A DNA stretch of 64,000 nucleotides, from assembly GCF_007565055.1 (NCBI RefSeq), contig NC_044557.1, positions 141,984,493-142,048,492 on the forward strand, in the 5' to 3' direction. The notes beneath the pieces were generated by a model that saw nothing but the letters and a program-made list of their open reading frames with translations, did no database searches and was not told the origin of the DNA. Shown here one piece after another: positions 34,301-46,300 of the stretch. The position numbers were made by a program, and so were the translations under genes. The DNA comes from Rhinopithecus roxellana (taxonomy: Eukaryota > Chordata > Mammalia > Primates > Cercopithecidae). The first letter of the stretch is position 1. The number at the start of each line of letters is the position of its first letter.

Positions 34301-37300
34301 TCATAATCAGCTTCGTGATTCTCAGGTAACCTAGGTGTTTCAGTATAGTTGAGTTTAAAAAATCATGTTAATTACAACAGTGATTCTGAAACTTCAGTGA
34401 GCATATATATCACCTGGCATGATTGTTTAGCAGTGTAGGTTTCTGATTGGTGGGGCCCCCCCACCTCCAAAATTGTGATTCATGGATTTGGGGTGGGTTT
34501 CTCCACGTCTCAGTCCAATGCCGGTGGTCTGGGGACTATACTTTAAGAATCACTAAATTAGAGGAGAATTTTCTTTGAATGACGTGATTAGTGAAGTTTT
34601 TCTTTGTATGCTACTGGATGACATCTTTTTTCCTCTACAAGACTTAATAGTCTACAACCATTAAGACTGCTTTAAATCTCTGTCCTTCCACTAGATACGT
34701 GGGACTCCATACAACCTTGAAATTCTCATTTGAAGGAATAATTTACTAACAATTTTAAGAAAGTTCTTAATTTGAGAGTTAGTGAGTGTTATAATTTGAT
34801 GCACTTTGTAAGTGATATAAATGCAGATTTTCATTATGTGGGCCTTGGGTAAAAAAGGATGATGAATTAATGCCTCTCCATTGGAAGTGAGTATGATTGA
34901 AGATGCAGTGTCTCTTCTTGCTGAGCAAGTGAAAATGAGAGAATATGGCCCAACCACTTTGGAGAGTTATATAGCAGTACCTAGTGAATTTTTTCTGGTA
35001 GACCTGGGGCCTACTTTAGAGAAACTCTCATGTGTTCACAAGAAGATAGATAAAAGAATGTTCATGGCAACTCTGTGTTAATAGCAAAAAAACAGAAACA
35101 GCCCAAATGTCCATAAACAGAAATGGGCTAATGAATTCTTATATAGAAATTCTTTACAGCAGTTACAGTAAATAAGCCATTGCTAATGAATACAAAATTC
35201 AAGTTTAAGAAGGATACCACTTACCTTATTTTTAAAAAAGTCTATATTTTTAGCGTATGTATACATAGGCATTAGAAAATAAAAACATATGAGAATGGTA
35301 GATACCTGATTCCAGGTTGGAGTTACCTCTGGAGTGGGTAGTGACATTGGAAAGGGTACAAGCAGAGCTTTACTTAAATCTGTAATGTTATATTTTTCTT
35401 AAAATAATTGATGCAAATATGGGAAAATCTTAAAATTTGACTAAGCATAATGGGAGGTTTTCTTATTATTTCCTAAGCCCTAATGGATTCTTGAAATGTT
35501 TCATAATAAAAAAAAAAAAAGAGGACTGGGCGCGGTTGCTTACGCCTGTAATCCCAGCACTTTGGGAGGCCGAGGCGGGTAGATCATCTGAGGTCAGGTG
35601 TTTGAGACCAGCCTGGCCAACATGGTGAAACCCCGTCTCAACTAAAAATGCAAAAATTAGCCAGGCGTGGTGGCAGGTACCTGTAATCCCAGCTACTTGA
35701 GAGGCAGGAGAATCGCTTGAACCCAGGAGACGGAGGTTTCAATGAGCTGAGATCACGCCCCTGCACTCTAGCCTGGGCCACAGAGTGAGACTCTGTCAAA
35801 AAAAAAAAAAAAAATCATGAGAGAGAAGTCATGGGAAAAATTGATAGGTTAAGAAGTTAAAGTTTACGGTGTTAGTTCTAGAAAGAAGGCAAGAGAGAGA
35901 ATGAGATGTTTGAAGGTTTATTTTATATAACGTGGCATTGTTACTACTTTTGATTCAAGTAATGATGGCTAGTGAATCCAAGACCTCTGTGTGGTTATGT
36001 GTCTGTAAAACCATGTAGAGTCAGCTCTCAGTATCTGTAGGTTCCACATCTGTGGATTCAACCAACCATGGATTGGCAATATTTTTTGGTGAAAAATGTT
36101 TTAAATGCAAATTTAAAAATTTAACAACTATTTACGTAGTGTTTATATTGTATTAGGTATTATAAGTAATCTAGAGCTGATTTAAAGTATATAGGAGGAT
36201 GTGTGTAGATTATATGCAAATACTATACCATTTTATATAAGGGATTTGGGTATTTGCTGTTTTTGGTGTCCCCAGGGGTCCTTGAACCAATCCCCTCACC
36301 GATACTGAGGGATGATTTCATGTGTTAATAGTGGCATATCAGGAAACCGTATTGAATTTGGGAATAGTAAGAGTATATACTTACCTACCAGCACAACGTA
36401 GCAAATATTTCTTTCTTTTTATAAAGGATATTTGTGCATTTAAAAAATGAGAATGCATTTAATTGCCTTAGTCTTAATTCTTCTTCTTTTATTGTTTTTG
36501 TTTTTTAATAAGCCTCCAGCTGTTCCAGACAATAGAAGACAGGCAGAAAGTCTTTCATTAACCAGGGAGGTTTCCCAGAGCAGGAATCCATCAGCTTCAG
36601 AACGTTTACCTGATGAGAAAGTCCAATTGTTTAGCAAAATGAGAGTGCTGCAGGAAAAGAAACAAAAAATGGACAAATTGCTTGGAGAACTTCATACACT
36701 TCGAGATCAGCATCTTAACAATTCATCATGTGAGTAAATCTGGTTCAGCAGTATTGGGTATAAGACACAGAAATATACAATATACATACTGTCACATAAT
36801 AAATTTAGTGTTTGGTGAATGAACACATAGCTCCTCAAAAATATTTGTAGGGACTTAGGACCTATATTTGAAAAGTTTTTAAGTTACAAGCCAATATATA
36901 TAAAAGCCAAATACGTGGTAAATCAGTTTTATAATTCAGAAAAGGGAAAGAATACAGTTGGACCTTGAAAAAATAAGGGAAAGGTAGAAGAGAAGGTAAT
37001 ATTTGATACGTGCACATAATAATACTGTGTTTTTTTAACATATTCAAAATTTTGCCTTAAAAGTTAATCCAGTTAGTACTTTGGTTTAAAAACCCAAAAC
37101 TATGAAACATAGAGTGTTGATTTAAAAAAAAGAAATCTATGAAAAACTTGTATGTATGGTTTAGTATGGAGAGTCCAAAACTTCCAACTGCTGAACTTGT
37201 ATTCATTTTTAAAAAATATATAGATAATCATCTCAGACAGCTGTAACTTCAGGAGCTATCTTTTTTGTTCCACACATACTTAACCTTCTTCATCTAAATC

Positions 37301-40300
37301 AGATCTAGTCTTCAGTTCCTAATACCTTTTCAAACATGGCTCCTGTCTCTTATCCACATAGTAATAGAGGCTCGAGCATTAGAAATTGAAGGGGCAACTT
37401 CCAACTAGTCTTTAAACATTCTAGCTGATGTCTAATGAAAGAAAACAGGGATTTAAAAACAACAAAACCATTTTCTCTGGAGCCTCTGGTCCTTATTATC
37501 CACATATCTCCTTTTTCTTTTCCACCCACAGAAGAACCTTACTATTCCTGCCCTAAAACGTATCCTTTCTTTGCCCCGACTTCTGCTAGTCTTTTCCTCC
37601 TCTCGAGTATAATTCCAGTTTTTATCCTTCACAAACACATGAACACAACTAAGAAAAACTTAACATGTGGGCCGGTGGCTCATGCTTGTAATCCCAGCAC
37701 TTTGGAAGGCCAAGGCGGGTGGATCACCTGAGGCCGGGAGTTCGAGACCAGCCTGACCAACATTGAGATACCCCGTCTCTACTAAAAATACAAAATTAGC
37801 TGGGCGTGGTGGTGCATGCCTGTAATCCCAGCTACTCTGGAGGCTGAGGCAGGAGAATCACTTGAATCTGGAAGGCGGAGGTTGTGGTGAGCCGAGATCG
37901 TGCCATTGCACTCCAGCCTGGGCAACAAGAGCAAAACTCTGTCTCGGAAAAAAAAAAAAAAAAAACCGTGAAAGTTGCGCTTAAGTCCTCGTGGTCAGTT
38001 TTGTATTCATAAAGTAGCATTCTGTGTGCTGATGACTCTTAAAGGCCATTTTTTTCCTCACTGGGAAGCAGTGTGAGAACAGCAGCAAAAGGTAGGATGG
38101 TCAAGGAATAGAATGAGGAGACTACTGGAAACCACCTACAGGAATTGTGGTACTAAAGTGAACAACAAATAATGATGGTTCTTGTGAGAAAGATACTGGC
38201 AAATAACAGCATCTTTGAAATGGTAGGAGGTAGAGAAGTGCAGAAATTCTTAACCTTTAATTTCTCTTAAGCATGATTTATATTTGATAGTAAAAGAAGT
38301 TAAATAGAAAGTAATTAAATTTAGTTCAAGGACCATGGAGGATTAGCCATTATCTAATTAGCAGATTTTTATTGCTGTTTATTTAATATTTCATGGTTTG
38401 AGGTACCATGGTCTCCTTCACACTTTTCTTTCTCTCCGGGAGCAGGACAAGTTCCTTCTTGGTGTCCAGATGTAACTTCTCTGGTCTGTGGGTATGAAAA
38501 ACTGATGAAGAGCTAATTGGCTACAGATACCTGATAAAGATTACAGATTGAGTACTGCACATCATTCATAGTGGCCCTGTTTAACTTAACCTAGAACCAA
38601 GTTTATCAAGTTAGTTACCAAATTTAGTTGTTAGTTAAAACTAACTAGAGTTCTCCTCTAGTTAGTTTTCCAAGGTAGAATATCATTATTCTTGTCAATT
38701 TCCATCTTTTCTTCTTTCCTTTCTGTTTTAACACGGTGGTTATAATGTAAAGGTGATAGAGTCTCCGGAAGAAAGAGGTAAACGTGTCTTCTGTGTGCAT
38801 TTTGATGTGTTTAATTGTGGAGTAAGTTAATAAACAAGTTTCTAAAATTTAAATCTGCAGAAACTAAGTTGTTAATCATTTTTGCTTTTTATTTTTCGGT
38901 ATTCAAGGCAACTGTAAGTGTTTGTGTATGGTAACTGGTGATTTAAAGAAAAGTTTTTTTGTGTGCCTTCTTCAGCCTCTCCACAAAGGAGTATGGATCA
39001 GAGAAGTACTTCAGCTCCCTCTGCTCCTGTAGGCTTGGCACCGGTTGTCAATGGAGAGTCCAGTAGCCTTACATCATCTGGTCCTTATCCTGCTGCTTCT
39101 TTAGTCTCTCAGAATGAGAGTGAAAATGAAGTCCATCTCAATCCATCTGAAAAACTCCAGTAAAACATTTATAATCATTGTTTACATAGATTAAAGTTAA
39201 ATAATAGGGATAAATACTTTTTTCCTTTGTGTTGAAAATTCTGGCAAAACGAGATTTATTTAATTTTGTAAACATTCTTAAGTGATAGGTAGAAGAGGCG
39301 TGTGTGTGTTGTATGTGTATAATTTGAGTTGTCTAAGAGATGTGTGTGAACTGATAACTACTTTCTTGTTTTTCAAGTAAAGGATAAAAAATAAGACTAC
39401 AGTTAGAAAATTTCTGTATTCAGAAGGTTTAGAGACCAGGCTGTAGAATCAGACAGCCCTGAAATTGTATCACACAAGGCTGTGTTACCATGTACAAATA
39501 ACTTAGCCTTACTAAGCCTGTATTTCCTCATCTGCAAAATAGGGATAATAATACACCTGTTCATAAATATGTTTTCATTAAAAAATGTTGGCACAGTTCC
39601 TGGCACTTACATTCAGAACTCAGCAAACTTAATTCTAATTTTTTGGTAAACATAGTATGTAGTGTATAAATCTCATGTGCAGACAAATCAAGAACCTTCT
39701 ATACATGCTCAGTAATGTCTGTATACCTGATTTGCCTGAGAGGTAGTATTTGAGTAGTACTTCACACTTTTTATACTTGAGAAACCTAGAAATATTTTTG
39801 ACATCAAGTTTTGTGCTATTAACATTTACACTGCTTAAAATGAACAATTAAATTGAAATTGATTTTCTTACGCTTTTGTCCCTAACACAGCATAAAAAAA
39901 AAAAAAAAAGTGAGATTTTGAGTAAGCTGTACTTGGCATTAAACTCATTATTTTAAAGTCATGCCCTCTGGATAGTACACCAGGTGGATATTTCATTAGG
40001 TCTAAATTTTGTTTGTGTTAGCTGCTATTATATGAAAATAATGTCTGCATTAATTTGCTAAAATGGGTGTAAATCTTATAAATTTTTTGTTTATCAGAAA
40101 GTTAAATGAAGTTCGAAAGAGATTGAATGAGCTAAGAGAATTAGTTCATTATTATGAACAAACATCAGACATGATGACAGATGCTGTGAATGAAAACAGG
40201 AAAGATGAAGAAACTGAAGAGTCAGAATATGATTCTGAGCATGAAAATTCTGAGCCTGTTACTAACATTCGGTAAGAATTATTTTTGGGATGTTTTTCCA

Positions 40301-43300
40301 GCATATTCATTCTATCTTGATAGTTTTAATGTGGGAACAAAAATACTTCATTAGAGTATTTACTATTTGCCTTTTATTTAAGCTTTTCTCTTGTAAGTCT
40401 ACTATTTTGGTCAGTGTAATCATCTTTGCCCTGTGAAGAAAATGAATAGAGAAATATGGAGTACAATTGTTCAGTAAATTTACTGTTTGTTAGATTGAAT
40501 TTGAGTAAATCATGAGATGTCTCTAACTTAGCATTTTGCTGTCTCTTTATTTTTAGGTGTAATTTTCATTTTTTTCAGATGTTTTTCTACTTAAATAGCA
40601 CATATGCACGAGTTAATGAAAAGCAGGAGTCAATTATTCAATTTGAATTTTAATGGAATAGCCAACCATGTTCTTGGTTTGGAGTTATTTTATTGGCAGT
40701 TCTAAACTTTGATTTCTTTCTCTCTTTTTTTATGCCTTAAATAACTTCAGGCTGTTTTCTTTCTTCTAGAAATCCACAAGTAGCTTCCACTTGGAATGAA
40801 GTAAATAGTAATAGTAATGTACAATGTGTTTCTAATAATAGAGATGGGAGAACAGTTAATTCTAATTGTGAAATTAACAACAGATCTGCTGCCAACATAA
40901 GGGCTCTAAATGTGCCTCCTTCTTTAGGTATGACTGACTATATTTACAGATAATTTAGCCGTGTTATTCTTACAAAGTGGGTTTTTGTTCATGTGTACTC
41001 TTAAGTTTATTTTTTAAATTACCAATTTTAATTATGCATGTTTTCAGCAGATTGTCGATATAATAGAGAAGGAGAACCGGAGATTCATGTTGTACAAGGT
41101 GAAGATGATGAGGAAGAGGAGGAAGAAGCAGAAGAGGAGGGAGTCAGTGGAGCTTCCTTATCTAGTCACAGGAGCAGTCTGGTTGATGAGCATCCAGAAG
41201 ATGCTGAATTTGAACAGAAGATCAACAGACTTATGGCTGCAAAACAGAAACTTAGACAGTTACAAGATCTTGTTGCTATGGTACAGGTAAATACTGCTTG
41301 GTCTTCTAAAAACCTGTTTGTCAGATAGTATAGTCTTAAGTAAAATGTGCGTATGATAATTACTTTGGTTTAATTATACTAATGCACTTATATGTGAGGT
41401 TTAAATTTTTAGCACTTTACACTCTGTACGTCAGAGGTCAGCAACCTTTTTAAATTAAGAGTGAGTTGGTTAGATACTTGAGGCTTTGTGGCGATACAGT
41501 ACGTGTCACAACTTCACAATGCAAAAGCAGCCATACATAATACATAAATGAGAATGATTATTTACCAACATAGCTTTATTATAAACAATATAGCTGCTTT
41601 TATTTACAGAAACAGAAGAGGTTTTGTTGTTTTTGTTTTGCTGACGACTCTTGGCCTTGTATCATGTAGAACTTGCAGCATCTCAATGAGGTAGATATTA
41701 AATAGGTTAAAGAGATCTTCATTGCCAAAGTTTATATGACTGTCCAAGCCAGAATTCAGACTTCCTGATACCAGAGCCTGAGATCTTAACCTACTGTATG
41801 TAAAAGAAAAACCATATGTTACTCAGTAAGGTTAAAGTTAGAACTATTAATCATAAATTTTAAAAAGCAGTTTATACATATTTTGTGTTAATCGTTATGC
41901 AATTAACTATAATTGTATAAATATGCTATTGTATATACAAATGTAAAAATACACAATTATAGTTAATTACATAACGATTAACACAAAATATGCATACACT
42001 TATAATTGTATATACAGTAATAAAATTATAGTTAATTATATAACTGTTAGCTTATCATAAAGGTGTTGTATATATAAATCATATAAAATAGTTTTTGTGT
42101 ATGAAAAACTCAAGTTTTATTAACAGTTTCTTTTGAAATGCTGTGTACTTTGAATTACTCAAGTGAAAGGTGAGTGTGCTCTCTCAGTTCAAAAAAGTAC
42201 ATATTTTTATTTTTATTTATTTATTTGTTGGGGACAAGGTCTTGCTCTGTCACCCAGGTTGGAGTGCAGTGGCATGATTTTGGCTCACTGCAACCTCCAT
42301 CTCCCGGATTCAAGCAATTCTTCTGCTTCAGCCTCCCGAGTAGCTGGAATTACAGACATGTACCACCACACCTGGCTAATTTTGTGTTTTTAGTACAGAT
42401 GGGGTTTCACCATATTGGCCAGGCTGGTCTTGAAGTACTGGCCTCAAGCAGTTCTCCCACCTTGGCTTCCCAAATTGCTCAGATTACAGGCAAAAAAAGT
42501 ACATAATACTAGTAAACTCCCTCTTCACCTCCATTAATACTCCCATTCTTCTTCACTGAAGTTGCTAGGTCTTATCTGTGCAGTTAGGTACATCACTATG
42601 CACCTGTTTTTTAAAAATACATGACGTTTTGTGCTATGTTTCTTTGTTTTTACAAATTGTATGTATAATACACTAAGTAGTGGAGCTTTTTTCCCCACTC
42701 CACATCCTGTCAGAGAACTTTCATGTCAGTATATATAGTTCTATATAATTATAAGTAATTAAGAAACACAGATATGATAATTATAAAATGTTAATACTGC
42801 ATATATATACACAATACATGTAGTTATTTTTAGTTGCAGTATAGTTTCCGTATATTGAAGAACCTTAATTTAGTTAATGTGTAATAGCGTCTAGTTAATA
42901 TATACTTGTTTTCTGTCTTTCACTATTTAAAAACAATGCACCAAAGAACATACTTGCACAAGCTTCTGTGCATTTGTGTTTTTTAAGAAAGATTTGGGGA
43001 AGTGGAACTACTCTGTCAAGAGTTTGTGTACATTTTAAAGGACACAACTTAATTGGTCTCCAGAACAATTATTTTTCTAGAGAGCAATTTTCTGTATGTA
43101 TTTCCATGTGTATTTATATTTCTATATGTACAGAATTTTTGGTATGTATTTATATTTTTCTATACTTTTTATATTTTAAAATTTTAAATATTTTTTAAAA
43201 ATATTTTACATTTTTTATATTTTTTATATTTTATGAGAGTTCATTTCTCCACACATTGATTACATTTTATTTTATTGATATACTGTAGCTTGTTTAACCA

Positions 43301-46300
43301 TTACTGGAATTGGCCTTTTCCAAATTTCTCAATTATAAGAAGAGTTGTTGAGGTGAGATAAACATGTATGCAAATACAAACGTGTGTATATTGAACACGT
43401 GAATATACGTGTGTATATTGAACACGTGTAAACATGTATACAAACATGCTTTCTTTACTGCTTTAATCTTTTAATGTAAATTTTACAGACCAGTGGTATT
43501 TACTAAGGTGTGAATTGAATAATGTCTTTAGGTATCAAGATTGTTTTAATGTAAAGATGCTCTTTCAGGATGATGATGCAGCTCAAGGAGTTATCTCTGC
43601 CAATACATCAAATTTGGATGACTTCTACCCAGCAGAAGAAGACACCAAGCAAAATTCAAATAACCCTAGAGGAAATGCCAATAAAATACAGAAAGATACT
43701 GGAGTAAATGAAAAGACGAGGTATGTTAAGCTTTTGGCCTTCATTTAATATAATAAAAATTTAGTGCCTGTTTTGGAGAAGGTACTCAGCTAGGTACTGT
43801 GTTACGTTGTGCCTAATGCTTCATCAGATTTTATTGGAGTCCATAAATATAATGTCAATTTAATTGTAGAGAGAAATTTTATGAGGCTAAACTACAGCAG
43901 CAACAGAGAGAGCTAAAACAGTTGCAGGAAGAAAGAAAGAAACTGATTGACATTCAGGAGAAAATTCAAGCCTTGCAAATGGCATGCCCTGACTTACAGG
44001 TAATTATGAAATTTATTTCTACTTGTCTAAAAAAAGATGTTTAAAACCTGATGTCAACTGAAAGTACTCTTCTTTCTTTTTTTTTTGATAGAGAATCTCG
44101 CTCTATTGCCCAGGCTGGAGTGCAGTGGTGCGATCTCAGCTCTCTGCAAGCTCTGCCTCCCAGGTTTGCGTCATTCTCCTGCCTCAGCCTCCTGAGTAGC
44201 TGGGACTACAGGCACCCACCACCACACCTGGCTAATTATTTGTATTTTTTGTAGAGTCGGGCTTTCACTGTGTTAGCCAGGAAGGTCTCGATCTCCAGAC
44301 CGCATGATCTGCCCACTTCAGCCTCCCAAAGTGCTGGGATTACAGGTGTGAGCCACTGTGCCTGGCCTCTTATTTTCTGTATAAGAGAATATTTCTGTAA
44401 GATACAAAAAAAATTAGCCAGACGTCGTGGCGGGTGCCTGTAGTCCCACCTACTTGGGAGGCTGAGTCAGGAGAATGGCCTGAACCCAGGAAGCAGAGCT
44501 TGCAGTGAGCCAAGATCTCGCCACTGTACTCCAGCCTGGGCGACAGAGCAAGACTCAGTCTCAAAAAGAAACAAACAAACAAAAAAAAAAACAAAACAAA
44601 AAAGAAAAGATATCTTTGATGATATCAAATAATCAGTTAATAATATGGGAAGGGGATAATAATTCCTTCTGATATTTTCCCAGAGTTTATTGGGTAGCTT
44701 TATCTTCAGTTAGGTTGTGTTTTCAAAGAAAGGAAAACACATCAAATGTGTTTATTTTCTAAACCCTTGCCTTTCCTACTTTAATCCTTTTTCTCTCCTT
44801 GTCTCCAATCTAAATACTGTCTAGAGAAATAAGTTGCAAAGTTGGGTTGAGTATACAAAATTTTCCATTATGTTTTATCCCTATTGTTTCTGTTGTTCCT
44901 GAGGGCTTGTGTTTGTCAGCCTCAGTTTGTGTTTTCATCTTTGTTTTCTTATTTCAAGTTATCTGGATGATGATGGTAATTGGGGTCTGATAGCAGATTA
45001 AATATGGCGCTAGAGCCCTAGTGCCATATTTAAAGTACCTGCTTTTATTAAATTAATATAATTGCTTTAATTCCTTGTAACTTTTTTTGTGAATTCCTTT
45101 TTAGCTGTCAGCTGCTAGTGCGGGTAATTGTCCCACCAAAAAATATATGCCAGCTGTTACTTCCACCCCAACTGTTAATCAACACGAGACCAGTACAAGC
45201 AAATCTGTTTTTGAGCCTGAAGATTCTTCAATAGTAGATAATGAGGTATTGTAAATTGTACTCTGTTGTTCCTGAGTTAGTCTTTTTTTTTTTTTCCTCT
45301 TTTTTTTTTTGTTCTTCAGTAAGGCACATCTTAAGAAAGGAAACTGAATATCCCTGAAACATGTTTGTAAATGGTAGTCTGTTTTGTGCCTTTTTTAGTA
45401 GACACAAAAATGTGATTGTAGATTATAAGAATATAAAAAAGACAAAACATTTTGGTTTTTAAACTTTAATTGAAAAATAAGTTTTTGATAACTTCTAAAA
45501 AGTAATTATCTTTTAAAAATATTTGTGTTCTTTATTAATAAATATTTGGCAGAAATATATACAGGAGTAGTTGCAACAAATAGTAATCATTTCAGTTAGA
45601 CCTGTCCTTTGATATTTTATTTATATGTAATTTGTAGAAAATATAATTTTTCCTAAATAATTTCTAAAGTATATTTGCATTCTACTTGTTTCTATTAAGA
45701 ATCAATAGGCCAGGTGTGGTGGCTCACACCTATAATCCTAGCACTTTGGGAGGCCGAGGTGGGCAGATCATGAGGTCAGGAGTTCAAGACCAGCCTGGCC
45801 AACACGGTGATACCCTGTCTCTATTAAAAAATACAAAAAAATGAGCTGGGCGTAGTGGTGGGCACCTGTTGAGGCAGGAGAATCACTTGAATCTGAGAAG
45901 CAGAGGTTGCAGTGAGCCGAGATCACGCCACTGCACTCTAGCCCAGGTGACAGAGTAAGACTCTGTCTCCGAAAAAAAAAAAAAAAAGATTGCCTAATTT
46001 TTTTGTATTCATAACTAAATTATTATTTTAACTTTTATGGACATCTTACTGTGGAAAGGAGAGAATGAGAAGAGAAAGCTTTGTTGATACTGACAATATT
46101 ATCAGTCTTTTACTCTTTTAAGTTACAGCAAATCCAAATATTTACTTAACTCTGGTTTCTTAAAAAAAATAGTTGTGGTCAGAAATGAGAAGACATGAAA
46201 TGTTGAGGGAAGAGCTGCGACAGAGAAGAAAGCAGCTTGAAGCTCTGATGGCTGAACATCAGAGGAGGCAAGGTCTAGCTGAAACTGCATCTCCAGTGGC

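Larger units (their letters stand above)
34326..36512 (+). other. PCM1: PCM1 intron c7/c8
   Basis: Contains a hAT MITE, an old L1 3' end, an Alu and a Tigger/MER2-type element, each listed. 35815-36005 and 36320-36480 show nothing. The acceptor is an unusual TTTTTTAATAAG, with the T-run as polypyrimidine tract. Confidence 0.75.
36730..38975 (+). other. PCM1: PCM1 intron c8/c9
   Basis: One plus Alu at 37668-37965, a diverged C/T-rich stretch (37240-37640, possibly L2) and a perfect 14-bp inverted repeat at 38637-38669. The rest is AT-rich without features. Confidence 0.7.
41287..43568 (+). other. PCM1: PCM1 intron c12/c13
   Basis: Contains a MER5A-like fragment, a long inverted repeat, a reverse Alu, old L1-like text and a 27-bp tandem repeat, listed separately. 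Strongly AT-rich, especially 42720-43250. Confidence 0.75.
44000..45104 (+). other. PCM1: PCM1 intron c14/c15
   Basis: Contains two Alus facing each other 34 bases apart and a short hairpin at 44998-45033. 44610-44990 is unique AT-rich sequence. Confidence 0.75.

Noticed and set aside
38753..38777. 25-nt microexon between AAAG and GTAAAC in intron c8/c9
   Set aside because: Length is not a multiple of three, so inclusion would shift the PCM1 frame. The upstream tract is purine-rich.
39151..39163. Apparent PCM1 stop codon after CTCCAG (TAA)
   Set aside because: The donor is one base earlier, at CTCCA|GTAAAA; joining to 40098 restores the reading frame, so the stop is intronic.
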